Positions 53,754-63,784 of a DNA stretch of 64,000 nt are shown here, one piece after another. Numbering within the stretch: position 1 is the first letter of the stretch; every line of letters starts with the position of its first letter. The notes under the pieces were generated by a model that saw only the letters and a list, made by a program, of their open reading frames with translations, ran no database searches and was not told where the DNA came from. The stretch covers positions 1 to 64,000 of the forward strand of contig NZ_JFKE01000001.1 of the NCBI RefSeq assembly GCF_000647975.1, in the 5' to 3' direction. The stretch is from Actibacterium mucosum KCTC 23349. GTDB lineage: Bacteria > Pseudomonadota > Alphaproteobacteria > Rhodobacterales > Rhodobacteraceae. The position numbers and the translations under genes are program-made.

Positions 53754-54368
53754 TTAACCGGCTTTCTTCAGATCCGCGATCAGGCGATCCAAATTGCCGC
53801 CGCGCCTGTCCAGCATCGCACCAATCTCGGCCCGTTCCGAGGCCAACATGTTTACCCCTTCGATATACATGTTGAAAAACAGGTTGCGGCCCGATTTGTC
53901 CGACACCAGAAAGATCACCTCGAAGGGGGACTCGCCTTGCAGGAAGGCGGTCGTTTTGACCTCGAAGAAGGTTTTCACCGGACGGGCGCTTTTGACCTCC
54001 AGCCGACCACCGACAAATTCGCGGAAACGCTTGCCATACTTGCGCGACAAGTAACCGCTGAACGCGTCGGTAAAGGCCGACATCTGCGCCGACGAGGCCG
54101 AACGCGCCGTTACACCAAGCGCCGATCGCGCGATGATCGGTACGTCGGAATACTTTGTGAACACGGCTTCGAACTGTGCGATCATCTGACGTTCGGACCG
54201 GCCGGAATTGATGATCCGGTTGATCTCGGTGATCATGCCGTTGATCAGCCTTTCCGCCTGCGCGGTGTTCAGAGCAAAGGCGGGGGCAGCAAAGCCAGCC
54301 ACACCAGTGGCCGCAACCAGCCCGGCAAGGGCGGAACGACGGGTAATGTTATTCTGCATACGGGTCAT
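53754..54368 (-). CDS. mlaC: MlaC/Ttg2D-type phospholipid-binding protein
   Basis: Periplasmic lipid carrier of the Mla outer-membrane asymmetry system. The protein (204 residues from the ATG at 54368) has a twin-arginine-like signal NITRRSALAGLVAATGVAGF ending at AAPAFA, suggesting export in folded form. The mature part holds FEAVFTKYSDVPIIARSALG and FSGYLSRKYGKRFREFVGG, family blocks. A start at 54359 is also possible. It overlaps the 3' end of the mlaA gene. The inner-membrane mlaDEF genes are not in the window. Confidence 0.85.
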   Translation of the reverse strand: MTRMQNNITRRSALAGLVAATGVAGFAAPAFALNTAQAERLINGMITEINRIINSGRSERQMIAQFEAVFTKYSDVPIIARSALGVTARSASSAQMSAFTDAFSGYLSRKYGKRFREFVGGRLEVKSARPVKTFFEVKTTAFLQGESPFEVIFLVSDKSGRNLFFNMYIEGVNMLASERAEIGAMLDRRGGNLDRLIADLKKAG

Positions 54369-55113
54369 CGTAAGGGTCCGTGTACTCGATCTCTTCGCCG
54401 GCATTTTGTCCAAGCTGAAACCGGCGGTTCTGAAGGTAAAGCAAGCGCGCTTGGGCGTAGCTGTCTTCACTTTCATATAGCACGCCATCGATCGTTCCCG
54501 AGAAGCGGTAACGAGAATTTGCAGCATCCGCGACCCCGGTCACCGTCTGTGCCGTGCGCACGTCGCTGGGCAAAAGAACGCGTGTCGGGCTGATCACGAA
54601 ATCCACCACTTTGCCAATGGCGTCGCGTTCGGTCGACGGGCCCAGCACCGGCAGTTCCATATAGGCGCCTTCCCGCGCGCCCCAGACATGCAGGGTTTCG
54701 CCAAAGTCACTTTCACGCACGGGAACGCCCATGGCATCCGCGGGGTCCAGAACACCGGCAAGGCCAATGGTCGAGTTCACAAGGAACCGGGACGTGTTGC
54801 TGGCCGCGTCGTCGATGCGCAACTGCAGCAGGTCATTGATGACCATGCCCGGCAACGCAAGGTTCTGGGCAAAATTACTGACGCCGGTACGGATGGGGTT
54901 GGGCACAACCTCGCCATAGGCATTCGCGACCGGCTTCGCCACGTGGGTGTCCAACTGCTTGTTGGTTTCATGATGTTCGCGGTTTGCGGTCTCGTACGGG
55001 TCAAAGATACCGGTGCTGTCCCGCGGGCCTGTGCAGGCGGCCAGGGCAGCAAGGGCTGAAACAGCAATCAGAGTTTTGGCGCCGATCCGAGAAATAGAGT
55101 TGGCAAATAACAT
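54349..55113 (-). CDS. mlaA: MlaA/VacJ family outer-membrane lipoprotein
   Basis: Outer-membrane component that removes surface phospholipids. The 254-residue protein has a lipobox LAAC with Cys27. It has FDPYETANREHHETNKQLDTHV, the VacJ motif, then FAQNLALPGMVINDLLQLRIDDA and GLAGVLDPADAMGVPVRESDFGETLHVWG. The ATG at 55113 is preferred over 55152 because it puts a normal signal in front of the lipobox. Gene pair mlaA-mlaC overlaps by 11-20 bp. Confidence 0.93.
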   Translation of the reverse strand: MLFANSISRIGAKTLIAVSALAALAACTGPRDSTGIFDPYETANREHHETNKQLDTHVAKPVANAYGEVVPNPIRTGVSNFAQNLALPGMVINDLLQLRIDDAASNTSRFLVNSTIGLAGVLDPADAMGVPVRESDFGETLHVWGAREGAYMELPVLGPSTERDAIGKVVDFVISPTRVLLPSDVRTAQTVTGVADAANSRYRFSGTIDGVLYESEDSYAQARLLYLQNRRFQLGQNAGEEIEYTDPYDDPYAE

Positions 55114-55243
55114 TGGGTGCCCCAAAGACTTTAGGTAACTGTTGCGCAACATAGGTTGGGGTGCGAAGAATCCTATAGGCTATGCGTATAATGCACGAAG
55201 AATGTGGTTTTGAAGCAATAAATCGCGCAGGCGGGTAAGACAG

Positions 55244-56992
55244 ATGGCAACACAAAAGCAACAACGCGAGCAGCAAAAGGGCCTGGCAGAGCTGCGCGAG
55301 GCGCGCGCCAGCGGCAACCGGCTGTTCCTGGCAGTGGGTCTGTTTTCGGTGTTCGTGAACCTGCTGATGCTGACCGGTCCGATCTTCATGCTGCAGGTTT
55401 ATGACCGTGTGCTGGGCAGCCGGTCCGAGGAAACGCTGCTGGCGCTGTCGATCCTTGTGGCGTTCCTGTTCCTGATGATGGGGCTGCTTGATTACGCTCG
55501 TGGCCGCGTGATGGCGCGCGCCGGGGCGCGGTTTCAGGCCCTGCTGGATGGGCGCGTCTTTTCCGCCGTGCTGCGTCAGGCCGCGTTGGGCCGCAACGAG
55601 GATATGTCGGAAAACGGCCTGCGCGAGCTGGACGCGGTGCAGCGGCTGATCTCGTCGCCGGTGTTGCTGGCGTTCTTTGACATTCCGTGGACGCCGGTCT
55701 TTCTGATGGGCATTTTCATCTTTCAGCCGTGGCTGGGCATGCTGGCGGTTGTGGGTGGCGGGACGCTGATCTTTATCGCGCTGCTGAACCGCTGGATGAG
55801 CCGCGCGCCGGGCCTGCAGGCCGCGCAGACCGCCGCGCAGGCCGATCACATGGCCGGTATGCTGCGCACCGATGCCGAAACCGTGCGCAGCCTTGGCATG
55901 GCAACCGCCGCCTTCGAACGCTGGCAAATTGCGCGCAAGAAAGCGCAGGAATTGCAGGTAAAATCGGCCGATCTGGGCGGCACCTTCACCACGCTGACCA
56001 AAACGCTGCGGATGTTTTTGCAATCGGCGATGCTGGGCCTGGGGGCCTATCTGGTGTTGCAGGACAAGATGACGGCGGGCGGCATGATCGCCGCGTCGAT
56101 CATGCTGGGCCGGGCCCTGGCGCCGGTGGAACAGGCCATCGGCCAGTGGCAGGTGTTTCAGGCGGGCGCCAAGGGCTGGAACAGCCTGACAACCCTGCTG
56201 GGCGAGATCCCGCCCGAGGCGCCGCGCACCGCCCTGCCGCGCCCCAAGGCCAAGCTGGAAGTGTCGCAACTGACCGTGGTGCCGCCGGGCGAGCAGCAGG
56301 CATCGCTGCGGATGATTTCCTTTGACGTGCAGCCCGGTCAGGCGCTTGGGGTTATCGGCCCCTCGGGCTCGGGCAAATCCACGCTGGCGCGCGCGATCAC
56401 CGGCACGTGGCGCGCGGCGGGTGGGCGCATCCGTTTGGACGGTGCGGCGCTGGATCAGTTCGAACCGGATGTGCTGGGCAGCCATATCGGATACCTGCCG
56501 CAACGGGTAACGCTGTTTGACGGCACCATCGCCGAGAATATCGCCAAACTGTCGCTGCAACCGGATTCGGCCAAGGTAGTCGAGGCGGCCAAGAAAGCCG
56601 ACGCCCACGACATGATCGTGCGGCTGCCCAATGGCTATGACACCCGCGTGTCGGCCGCCGGCGGGCGCCTGTCGGGTGGGCAGATGCAGCGCATCGGACT
56701 GGCGCGCGCGCTGTATGGCGACCCGGTGATCCTGGTGCTGGACGAGCCGAACTCGAACCTCGACAGCGATGGCAGCCAGGCGCTGAACACCGCGATCCGC
56801 CGGATGAAAGAGGCCGGCGGCGCGGTGATGATCATGGCGCACCGCCCCGCCGCCATTCAGGAATGCGACACGTTGCTGGTGCTGGACGGCGGCACGCGCA
56901 AGGCCTTTGGCCCGCGCGACGAGGTGCTGAAAAGTGCAGTGAAAAACCACGCGCAGATCCAGAACTCGCGCGGGCAAGGAGGCGTCACATGA
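55244..56992 (+). CDS. Type I secretion system permease/ATPase (PrtD/HlyB-like ABC exporter)
   Basis: Inner-membrane ABC exporter of a type I secretion system. The 582-residue protein has about five or six membrane segments in the first 300 residues (such as [21 protein letters not shown]). The ATPase has the Walker [10 protein letters not shown], the signature [15 protein letters not shown] and Walker [14 protein letters not shown]. There is no C39 peptidase-like domain at the N-terminus, so it fits the PrtD/AprD (RTX protease) subgroup. It overlaps the HlyD gene by ATGA. No RTX substrate or TolC gene is visible nearby. Confidence 0.93.
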   Translation: MATQKQQREQQKGLAELREARASGNRLFLAVGLFSVFVNLLMLTGPIFMLQVYDRVLGSRSEETLLALSILVAFLFLMMGLLDYARGRVMARAGARFQALLDGRVFSAVLRQAALGRNEDMSENGLRELDAVQRLISSPVLLAFFDIPWTPVFLMGIFIFQPWLGMLAVVGGGTLIFIALLNRWMSRAPGLQAAQTAAQADHMAGMLRTDAETVRSLGMATAAFERWQIARKKAQELQVKSADLGGTFTTLTKTLRMFLQSAMLGLGAYLVLQDKMTAGGMIAASIMLGRALAPVEQAIGQWQVFQAGAKGWNSLTTLLGEIPPEAPRTALPRPKAKLEVSQLTVVPPGEQQASLRMISFDVQPGQALGVIGPSGSGKSTLARAITGTWRAAGGRIRLDGAALDQFEPDVLGSHIGYLPQRVTLFDGTIAENIAKLSLQPDSAKVVEAAKKADAHDMIVRLPNGYDTRVSAAGGRLSGGQMQRIGLARALYGDPVILVLDEPNSNLDSDGSQALNTAIRRMKEAGGAVMIMAHRPAAIQECDTLLVLDGGTRKAFGPRDEVLKSAVKNHAQIQNSRGQGGVT

Positions 56993-58290
56993 CCCAGCCA
57001 ACCACATGGTCCGCGCGCGGGCCGATGATCCTGGGCTTTGTGGCGCTGCTGTGCCTTGTGGGCGGTTTTGGCACCTGGTCGGTCATCGCCAATATCTCGG
57101 GCGCGATCATCGCGCCGGGGCAGGTTGAGGTGGACCAGAACCGGCAGGTTGTTCAACACCCCGATGGTGGCGTGGTTGAGATTGTCGAGGTCGAGGAAGG
57201 CCAGAGCGTCGCCGCCGGTGACGTGCTGATCCGTCTGGACCCCACGGTTCTGGCCTCGGAACTGGCGATTGTTGAGGGGCAGTTGTTCGAACTAATGGCA
57301 CGCCGGGGTCGCCTGTCGGCCGAGCGCGATGGGCGCGATGCGGTGTCCTTTGACCCCGAGCTTCAGGACCTGATCGCAGAGCGGCCGGATGTGGCGGAAC
57401 TGGCCGAAGGTCAGACGCGCCTGTTCACAGCCCGCGCGGCCAGCCTGACCAAAGAGGCCGAGCAACTGGCCGAACGCCGCGTGCAGATCACCGATCAGGT
57501 GCGTGGAATCGAGGCACAACAAGCCGCGCTGGAACAACAGCGCGACCTGATCGGGCAGGAACTGAGCGACCTGCAGAGCCTGCTGGAGAAAGGTCTGGCA
57601 CAGGCCAGCCGCGTGCTGAGCCTGCAACGCGAGGCGGCGCGTCTGGAGGGCCAGGTGGGCGAGCTGACAGCCTCGGCCGCGCAGGCCCGTGGCCGCATCA
57701 CCGAGATCGAGATCGAGATCCTGAAACTGGGCACCGCCCGACAGGAAGAGGCCATCACCCAACTGCGCGATCTGCAATATCGCGAGTTGGAGATGAAGGA
57801 ACGTCGCCAGGCGTTGAAACAACAGCTGGACCGGTTGGAGATCCGCGCGCCGGTCTCGGGCATCGTTTACGGGCTGGCGGTGTTTGCCCCGCGCTCGGTT
57901 ATCCGGCCAGCTGACGAGGTGCTGTACCTGGTGCCGCAGGACCGCCCGCTTGTGGTCGCGGGCCGGGTGGACCCGATCCACCGCGACGAGGTGTTCGTGG
58001 GCCAGCCCGTGCGCCTGCGGTTCGCCACGTTTGATGCGCGCACCACGCCCGAGTTGCAGGGCACCGTCACGCAGGTCTCGGCCGATGCCTTTACCGATGA
58101 ACGGACGCAGGCGAGTTTTTATCGGGCCGAGTTCGTGCTGGACGATGGCGAGGTTGAGAAACTCGGCGATCTGAAGATCGTGCCCGGCATGCCGGTTGAG
58201 GCCTTCGTGCGCACCGCTGACCGCACGCCGCTGGCCTATTTGGTCAAACCGCTCACGGATTATTTTAACCGCGCCTTCCGCGAAAGCTGA
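56989..58290 (+). CDS. Type I secretion periplasmic adaptor (HlyD family)
   Basis: Membrane fusion protein linking the ABC exporter to TolC. The 433-residue protein has a short cytoplasmic N-terminus and one membrane segment ([24 protein letters not shown]). A lipoyl/barrel-sandwich part has [24 protein letters not shown], a long coiled coil follows, and the returning strand is [33 protein letters not shown] lies 7 nt before the ATG at 56989, which overlaps the exporter stop. Confidence 0.93.
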   Translation: MTQPTTWSARGPMILGFVALLCLVGGFGTWSVIANISGAIIAPGQVEVDQNRQVVQHPDGGVVEIVEVEEGQSVAAGDVLIRLDPTVLASELAIVEGQLFELMARRGRLSAERDGRDAVSFDPELQDLIAERPDVAELAEGQTRLFTARAASLTKEAEQLAERRVQITDQVRGIEAQQAALEQQRDLIGQELSDLQSLLEKGLAQASRVLSLQREAARLEGQVGELTASAAQARGRITEIEIEILKLGTARQEEAITQLRDLQYRELEMKERRQALKQQLDRLEIRAPVSGIVYGLAVFAPRSVIRPADEVLYLVPQDRPLVVAGRVDPIHRDEVFVGQPVRLRFATFDARTTPELQGTVTQVSADAFTDERTQASFYRAEFVLDDGEVEKLGDLKIVPGMPVEAFVRTADRTPLAYLVKPLTDYFNRAFRES

Positions 58291-58361
58291 TTTGGCGGTT
58301 TTCCGGCGCGCGCGCGCGGGCTAGCCTGCGGCTGATTCCAAACACCAAGGAGGCCCCGCCC

Positions 58362-58826
58362 ATGGCTGGCACGTTCGAAACCCGTCTGTCCGAAATGGGC
58401 GTGACCCTGCCCGACGCCCCGGCGCCTGCGGCCAATTACGTGCCCTTCGTGGTCACCGGCAACACCGTCTATGTATCGGGCCAGATCTCGATGGATGCGG
58501 GCGGCATGATCACCGGCAAGCTGGGCGACGACATGGACGTCGACGCCGGTGCCGCCGCCGCACGCGTCTGCGCGATCAATCTGCTGGCGCAGGTCAAAGC
58601 CGCCTGTGGGGGCGATCTGGACCGGTTGGTGCGGGTTGTGAAACTGGTTGGGTTCGTGAACTCCACCGCCGATTTCGGCGACCAGCCCAAGGTGATCAAC
58701 GGCGCGTCGGATTTCATGGTCGAAGCGCTGGGCGAAGCGGGCCGCCACGCGAGGTCGGCGGTCTCGGCCGCGTCACTGCCCTTTGGCGTGGCGGTCGAGA
58801 TCGAAGGGATCTTTGAAATCCTATGA
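58362..58826 (+). CDS. RidA family enamine/imine deaminase
   Basis: A 154-residue RidA/YjgF-type protein. It has AANYVPFVVTGNTVYVSGQISMDAGG, LDRLVRVVKLVGFVNST and ARSAVSAASLPFGVAVEIEGIFEIL. The conserved Arg near the C-terminus (RSAVSAASLP) is the 2-aminoacrylate-binding position of RidA, suggesting deaminase activity. Typical for the longer RidA subgroup (about 150 aa). Its stop overlaps the GDPD start (ATGA). Confidence 0.9.
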   Translation: MAGTFETRLSEMGVTLPDAPAPAANYVPFVVTGNTVYVSGQISMDAGGMITGKLGDDMDVDAGAAAARVCAINLLAQVKAACGGDLDRLVRVVKLVGFVNSTADFGDQPKVINGASDFMVEALGEAGRHARSAVSAASLPFGVAVEIEGIFEIL

Positions 58827-59590
58827 CCGCCCTGCCCCGGTCGTTCGTGACCACGCCCATCGCGCATCGCGCCTATCATGACCTGCCCGCGGGTCGCCCC
58901 GAAAACTCGCTGGCCGCCGTTCAGGCGGCGGTGGATGCGGGCTATGGGATCGAGATCGACATTCAACCCTCGGCCGATGGCGTGCCGATGGTGTTTCACG
59001 ATTACGATCTGGAACGGCTGACCGGCACCAAGGGGCCTGTGGCCGGCAAAACCGCGGCGGAACTGGCCGATCTGGGCCTGATCGGCGGCGGCCCGGTGCC
59101 GACATTGGCACAAGTGCTGGATCTGGTTGCAGGTCAGGTGCCGCTGTTGATCGAGGTGAAGGATCAGGATGGCGCGATGGGCCCGGATGTTGGGCCGCTG
59201 GAGGGTGCGATTGCCGAAACCTTGCGCGGGTACACCGGCGACGTGGCGCTGATGTCGTTCAACCCGCATTCGGTGGCCGCACTGGCCGACCTGTTGCCCG
59301 ACATTCCGCGCGGGTTGACCACATGCGCCTATGCGCCCGAGCATTGGCAATTGCTGCCCGAAGCGCGCCGCGCCGAACTGCGTGAGATTGCCGATTTCGA
59401 CCGTGTGGGCGCCAGCTTCGTCAGCCACGGGCATAACGACCTGCCGATGCCGCGCATTGCCGCGCTGAAGGCGGCCGGTGTGCCGATCCTGTGCTGGACC
59501 ATCCGGTCGCCCGAAGAAGAGGCAAAGGCCCGCGAAATTGCCGACAACATCACCTTCGAAGCCTATGCCGCGCCGCTCACCCAAGGTTGA
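58823..59590 (+). CDS. Glycerophosphodiester phosphodiesterase
   Basis: Hydrolyses glycerophosphodiesters from phospholipid turnover to glycerol-3-phosphate and an alcohol. The 255-residue TIM-barrel protein has HRAYHDLPAGRPENSLAAV with the catalytic His and Glu. GIEIDIQPSADGVPMVFHDYDLERL follows with the second His, and LIEVKDQDG is the third block. No signal peptide, so it is cytoplasmic. Coupled to RidA; a 36-bp gap separates the next gene. Confidence 0.93.
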   Translation: MTALPRSFVTTPIAHRAYHDLPAGRPENSLAAVQAAVDAGYGIEIDIQPSADGVPMVFHDYDLERLTGTKGPVAGKTAAELADLGLIGGGPVPTLAQVLDLVAGQVPLLIEVKDQDGAMGPDVGPLEGAIAETLRGYTGDVALMSFNPHSVAALADLLPDIPRGLTTCAYAPEHWQLLPEARRAELREIADFDRVGASFVSHGHNDLPMPRIAALKAAGVPILCWTIRSPEEEAKAREIADNITFEAYAAPLTQG

Positions 59591-59626
59591 AACGGCGCTC
59601 GCCGGGCACAGGTATAGTCTGACCAG

Positions 59627-60832
59627 ATGACCGGCCAAGAGGACAGTGGTGTGCAGGCACAGATCGAGATTGAGGCGATTGGCTCGCTGAGCCAAATCGA
59701 CGCCGAAACGTGGGATGCCTGCGCCGCGCCCGAGGCCGCGGATGGCGGCCGCCCGCTGGACCCGTTTACCACGCACCGGTTTCTCAAAGCGCTGGAGGAT
59801 AGCGGCTCGGTTGGTCGCGGCACCGGCTGGCAACCCAGCTATCTGATCGCGCGGGTCGACAGGCAGGTGATCGGCGTGGCGCCCCTTTATGCCAAAAGCC
59901 ACAGTCAGGGCGAGTATATCTTCGACTGGAACTGGGCGCATGCCTATGAAGGCGCGGGCGGGCGGTATTACCCGAAACTGCAGATGGCCGTGCCCTTCAC
60001 ACCGGCCACCGGGCGTCGGCTGCTGGCCCGCCCGGGGTTCGAGGAAACCGCCCGCGCCGCGCTGGTGCAGGGCGCGGTGCAGGTGGCCGCGAATAACGAG
60101 ATCTCGTCGCTGCATATCACCTTTTGCACCGAGGCCGAGGCGCAGGACGGCGAGGCCATGGGTCTGATGCGGCGGTACTCGCAACAGTTCCACTGGCTGA
60201 ACGACAATTACGCCGATTTCGACGGCTTCCTTGGCGCGCTGTCGTCGCGCAAACGCAAGAACATTCGCAAGGAACGCCGCACCGCGCAGGATTTTGGCGG
60301 CACCATCCACGGGCTAACCGGCGACGCGATTCAGCCGGAACACTGGGACGCGTTCTGGCATTTCTATCAGGACACCGGCGCGCGGAAATGGGGCTCGCCC
60401 TACCTCACCCGCGCGTTTTTCGACATTGCGCAGGACGTGCTGCGCGACGACATCTATCTGGTCATGGCCGAACGCGACGGCACCTATATCGCCGGGGCAC
60501 TGAATTTCATAGGGCGCGAGACGCTTTACGGCCGCTATTGGGGCGCGATCGAGGATCACCCCTGCCTGCATTTCGAGGCCTGCTATTACCAGGCCATCGA
60601 CTTTGCCATCACCCACGGCCTGGCCCGGGTCGAGGCCGGCGCGCAGGGCGAACACAAGCTGGCGCGCGGATATATGCCGGTCCACACCCATTCACTGCAC
60701 TGGATTGCTGATCAGGGCTTTGCTAAAGCGATCAGACAATTTCTGGATGCGGAACAAAACGCGGTGGGCGAAGAGATCGAAATTCTGACCTCGTACGGGC
60801 CGTTCCGAAACACCGGCGAGGAACAGGAATGA
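59627..60832 (+). CDS. GNAT-fold N-acyltransferase of the COG3146 type
   Basis: The 401-residue protein belongs to a group of putative N-acyltransferases with a doubled GNAT fold, relatives of FemAB-like enzymes. It has [13 protein letters not shown] at the start, [44 protein letters not shown] and, near the end, [19 protein letters not shown], the most conserved part of the group. Function is not established. The start could be ATG at 59627 or a downstream GTG. It overlaps the pterin dehydratase gene by ATGA. Confidence 0.82.
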   Translation: MTGQEDSGVQAQIEIEAIGSLSQIDAETWDACAAPEAADGGRPLDPFTTHRFLKALEDSGSVGRGTGWQPSYLIARVDRQVIGVAPLYAKSHSQGEYIFDWNWAHAYEGAGGRYYPKLQMAVPFTPATGRRLLARPGFEETARAALVQGAVQVAANNEISSLHITFCTEAEAQDGEAMGLMRRYSQQFHWLNDNYADFDGFLGALSSRKRKNIRKERRTAQDFGGTIHGLTGDAIQPEHWDAFWHFYQDTGARKWGSPYLTRAFFDIAQDVLRDDIYLVMAERDGTYIAGALNFIGRETLYGRYWGAIEDHPCLHFEACYYQAIDFAITHGLARVEAGAQGEHKLARGYMPVHTHSLHWIADQGFAKAIRQFLDAEQNAVGEEIEILTSYGPFRNTGEEQE

Positions 60833-61125
60833 CCGATAAATTGACCCAGGCCGAACGCGACGCCGACCTGCCCGCGCTGTTTGACAGCGGCTGGGCGCAG
60901 GTTGAAGGCCGTGACGCCATCACCAAAACCTTTGTCTTCAAGAATTTTATTCAGGCCTTTGGCTGGATGACCCAGGTTGCCCTTTGGGCGGAAAAATGGG
61001 TGCATCACCCCGAATGGTCGAATGTTTACAAAACGGTCGAGGTTACGCTGACCACGCATGACGCCGGCGGGCTCAGCGCGCTGGACGTGAAACTGGCCAA
61101 GAAGATGGACGCATTGAGCAGCTGA
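60829..61125 (+). CDS. 4a-hydroxytetrahydrobiopterin dehydratase (PCD/DCoH)
   Basis: Predicted to dehydrate the 4a-hydroxy-tetrahydropterin formed by aromatic amino-acid hydroxylases. The 98-residue protein has [31 protein letters not shown], with the catalytic His pair, then [21 protein letters not shown]. No hydroxylase gene is in the window; the role here may be a different pterin or molybdopterin step. ATGA overlap on the left, TGATG overlap with MscS on the right. Confidence 0.9.
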   Translation: MTDKLTQAERDADLPALFDSGWAQVEGRDAITKTFVFKNFIQAFGWMTQVALWAEKWVHHPEWSNVYKTVEVTLTTHDAGGLSALDVKLAKKMDALSS

Positions 61126-61982
61126 TGGATTTCAACGCAATTTACACCACGCCGTTTATCTACGGCAAATCGCTGGCCGACATTCTGAACCCCGACCTGC
61201 TGGCCACGTTCACCGGCAACGTGTTGGCGGCCGTTGGTATTCTTCTGGCGGCCTTCATCGTGTCACGCTGGGCCAGCGGGCGGATCAAGCATCTGGGCCT
61301 GAAATACGAAAGCCTGGACGACACGCTGTTTATGTTCCTGTCGGCGATCATCCGCTATGCGATCCTGATCTTTGCCGGGCTGTTTGTGCTGAACACGTTC
61401 GGGGTGCAGACGACATCGTTTGTTGCGGTCATCGGTGCCGCCGGTCTGGCCATTGGTCTGGCGTTGCAGGGTACGTTGTCCAACGTCGCCGCCGGGGTGA
61501 TGATCATCCTGTTCCGGCCCTTCAAGCTGGGAGATTTCATCGAGGTCGGCGGCCAGATGGGCACCGTGAAGAACATCACGCTGAACTTTACCGAGATCGC
61601 CTCGATCGGCAATGTGCAGATCATCGTGCCCAACGCGCAGGTCTGGGGCAACACCATTGTCAACTATTCGGCCTATCCGCTGCGCCGGGCCGAGTGGGAG
61701 TTTGGCGTGGGATACGGCGCCAATCTGGCCGATGCGCAAAGGATCATCCTTGAGACCATCATGGCCGACCCACGGTCCATGGCCGAGCCCGAGCCGTTTA
61801 TTCAGGTCAACAACCTGAACGCCAGCTCGGTGGATTTTCTGGTGCGCGTCTGGGTCGATGCGGGCGAATTTTTCACCTATCAGGCCGAGATGAAGCGCAA
61901 GGTCAAAGAGGCGCTGGATGCCGGCGGGGTCGATATTCCGTTCCCCACCCGCACCATCATCATGGAAAAGCCCGGCGAATAA
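61125..61982 (+). CDS. Small-conductance mechanosensitive channel (MscS family)
   Basis: Inner-membrane tension-gated channel that protects against osmotic downshock. The 285-residue protein has three membrane segments: FTGNVLAAVGILLAAFIVSRW, ILIFAGLFVLNTFG and the pore helix AAGLAIGLALQGTLSNVAAGVMI. The cytoplasmic vestibule has RPFKLGDFIEVGG and ends with DIPFPTRTI, the usual beta-barrel exit. Length equals E. coli MscS (286). Starts TGATG-coupled to the pterin dehydratase. Confidence 0.94.
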   Translation: MDFNAIYTTPFIYGKSLADILNPDLLATFTGNVLAAVGILLAAFIVSRWASGRIKHLGLKYESLDDTLFMFLSAIIRYAILIFAGLFVLNTFGVQTTSFVAVIGAAGLAIGLALQGTLSNVAAGVMIILFRPFKLGDFIEVGGQMGTVKNITLNFTEIASIGNVQIIVPNAQVWGNTIVNYSAYPLRRAEWEFGVGYGANLADAQRIILETIMADPRSMAEPEPFIQVNNLNASSVDFLVRVWVDAGEFFTYQAEMKRKVKEALDAGGVDIPFPTRTIIMEKPGE

Positions 61983-61990
61983 CGCCGGGC
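61970..61990. terminator. Bidirectional terminator between mscS and the peroxiredoxin gene
   Basis: GCCCGGCG (61970-61977) pairs perfectly with CGCCGGGC (61983-61990) around AATAA. On the minus strand it is followed by TTTTCC, favouring termination of the peroxiredoxin transcript. The left arm and loop include the mscS stop codon. Confidence 0.75.
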
Positions 61991-61998
61991 ATTATGCC

Positions 61999-62487
61999 TT
62001 AGATCTGGTCCAGCAGCGTTTCGCCGGACGAGATATCACACTGGCCGGGCGACGGCTCGGGGTTCAGCACCTTCACCTCACCATCCTCGACCAGCATGGT
62101 GAACCGCTTGGACCGGTCGATCAGACCCACGGGCGGGGCCGAAAAATCCATGCCGATGGCCTTGGTGAACTCGGCCGCCGCGTCGCCAAGGAAGGTGATC
62201 CCGGCCTCGGCCCCGCCAGTGTCTTTGCCCCATGCGTCCATCACGAAAACATCGTTGACCGACACACAGATCACCTCGTCCACGCCCTTGGCCTTCAGCT
62301 GATCCATCACCCGCATGAAGCTGGGCACATGCAGGGTGGAACAGGTGCCGGTAAAGGCGCCCGGCAGGCCAAACAGCGCCACCTTGCGACCGGCAAGCTT
62401 GTCTGACAGCTGAACTTCTTCGGGGCCCTCTGCACCCATGGTCACCATGGTTGCGTTGGGCAATTTTTCTCCGACTGCAATGGTCAT
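61999..62487 (-). CDS. Peroxiredoxin (Prx5/atypical 2-Cys type)
   Basis: Reduces hydroperoxides with a cysteine thiol. The 162-residue protein has the peroxidatic Cys49 in PGAFTGTCSTLHVPSFMR. The usual PGAFTPxC motif has Gly in place of Pro, a change I recall from related bacteria. DEVICVSVNDVFVMDAWG is the second family block, and a second cysteine in PGQCDISSGET may be the resolving one. It is divergent from the FAD reductase gene; a functional pair with that reductase is possible but unproven. Confidence 0.92.
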   Translation of the reverse strand: MTIAVGEKLPNATMVTMGAEGPEEVQLSDKLAGRKVALFGLPGAFTGTCSTLHVPSFMRVMDQLKAKGVDEVICVSVNDVFVMDAWGKDTGGAEAGITFLGDAAAEFTKAIGMDFSAPPVGLIDRSKRFTMLVEDGEVKVLNPEPSPGQCDISSGETLLDQI

Positions 62488-62572
62488 TCCGCGCGCTCCT
62501 TAAACATTGCGTTTCCAATGCTGTCAGTTATAGGGTCCGCCGCAAACGAGACCAGATAAAGGTACGCGGGAC

Positions 62573-63784
62573 ATGGCAGAAATCGTGGTGATCGGGGCCG
62601 GGCAGGCAGGTTTCAGCCTGGTGGCGAAACTGCGCGCCCTTGGCTTTGACGGCCCCCTGACCCTGATCGGCGCGGAACCCGCCCCGCCCTATCAGCGCCC
62701 GCCCCTGTCCAAGGCCTATCTGAAAGGCGAGATGGAGCTGGAGCGGCTGTTTTTCCGCCCCGAAGCGTTCTACGTCGAAAATGACATCGCGCTGCACCTG
62801 TCGTCATCTGCCCTGCGGATCGATCGCGAGGCCCGGCAGGTGCATGTGGGCGACAAGGCGTTTGCCTATGACCAGCTGGCCCTGACCACCGGTGCCGCCC
62901 CGCGCCGCCTGCCGGATACCGTTGGCGGCAACCTGCGCGGGGTGCATGTGATGCGCGATCTGGCCGATGCCGACGCATTGGCCCCGGCCATGACCGAAGG
63001 CGGCCGCGTTCTGATCGTGGGGGGCGGCTATATCGGGCTGGAGGCCGCCGCCGTCGCCGCCCAGCGCGGCATGAACGTGACGTTGGTTGAGATGGCGCCG
63101 CGCATCCTGCAACGGGTCGCCGCGCCCGAGACCAGCACCTATTTCCGCAAGCTGCATGCCAGCCATGGCGTGGACATCCGCGAGGGCGTGGGCCTGACGC
63201 GCCTGCTGGGCGAGACCCGCGTGACCGGCGCCGAGCTGACCGATGGTTCGGTGATCGATACGGACGTGGTGATCGTGGGCATCGGCGTGGCCCCGGCCAC
63301 ACATCTGGCCGAGGGTGCGGGCCTGACACTGGACAACGGTATCGCTGTCGACGCGCAGGGGCGCAGTTCCGACCCGGCCGTTTGGGCCGCGGGCGATTGC
63401 GCCAGCTTCCCCCATCGCGGCACCCGCATCCGGCTGGAAAGCGTGCAGAACGCCATTGATCAGGCCGAGCTGGTGGCCGAAAACATGCTGGGCGCGGGCA
63501 AGGATTACGACCCGAAACCGTGGTTCTGGTCAGATCAGTATGACGTGAAACTGCAAATCGCGGGGCTGAACACCGGTTACGACAAGGTGGCGATCCGCCA
63601 TGGCGACACCGACGCGGCCCTGTCGCATTGGTATTATGCGGGTGTGCAGCTGCTGGCGGTCGACGCGATGAACGACCCGCGCGCCTACATGGTTGGCAAA
63701 CGCCTGATCGAGGCCGGCAAATCGCCCGACGCTGGCACCATCGCCGATCCGGCAACCGACCTGAAGGCGTTGCTGAGGGCATGA
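62573..63784 (+). CDS. FAD/NAD(P)-dependent ferredoxin (rubredoxin) reductase family protein
   Basis: The 403-residue flavoprotein passes electrons from NAD(P)H to a small carrier such as ferredoxin or rubredoxin. It has [21 protein letters not shown] (FAD), [12 protein letters not shown], a second nucleotide motif [21 protein letters not shown], and [14 protein letters not shown]. The C-terminal domain is of the ferredoxin-reductase type with [16 protein letters not shown]. The partner carrier is not encoded nearby. ATGA overlap with rsmD. Confidence 0.9.
   Translation: MAEIVVIGAGQAGFSLVAKLRALGFDGPLTLIGAEPAPPYQRPPLSKAYLKGEMELERLFFRPEAFYVENDIALHLSSSALRIDREARQVHVGDKAFAYDQLALTTGAAPRRLPDTVGGNLRGVHVMRDLADADALAPAMTEGGRVLIVGGGYIGLEAAAVAAQRGMNVTLVEMAPRILQRVAAPETSTYFRKLHASHGVDIREGVGLTRLLGETRVTGAELTDGSVIDTDVVIVGIGVAPATHLAEGAGLTLDNGIAVDAQGRSSDPAVWAAGDCASFPHRGTRIRLESVQNAIDQAELVAENMLGAGKDYDPKPWFWSDQYDVKLQIAGLNTGYDKVAIRHGDTDAALSHWYYAGVQLLAVDAMNDPRAYMVGKRLIEAGKSPDAGTIADPATDLKALLRA

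Noticed and set aside
55001-57007. 668-codon open frame on the minus strand
   Set aside because: It lies opposite the type I secretion ATPase, is rich in Arg, His and Gln with no recognisable domain, and is explained by the GC-rich codon bias of the real gene.
58469-60310. 613-codon open frame on the minus strand
   Set aside because: Spans three well-supported plus-strand genes in antisense; low-complexity composition.
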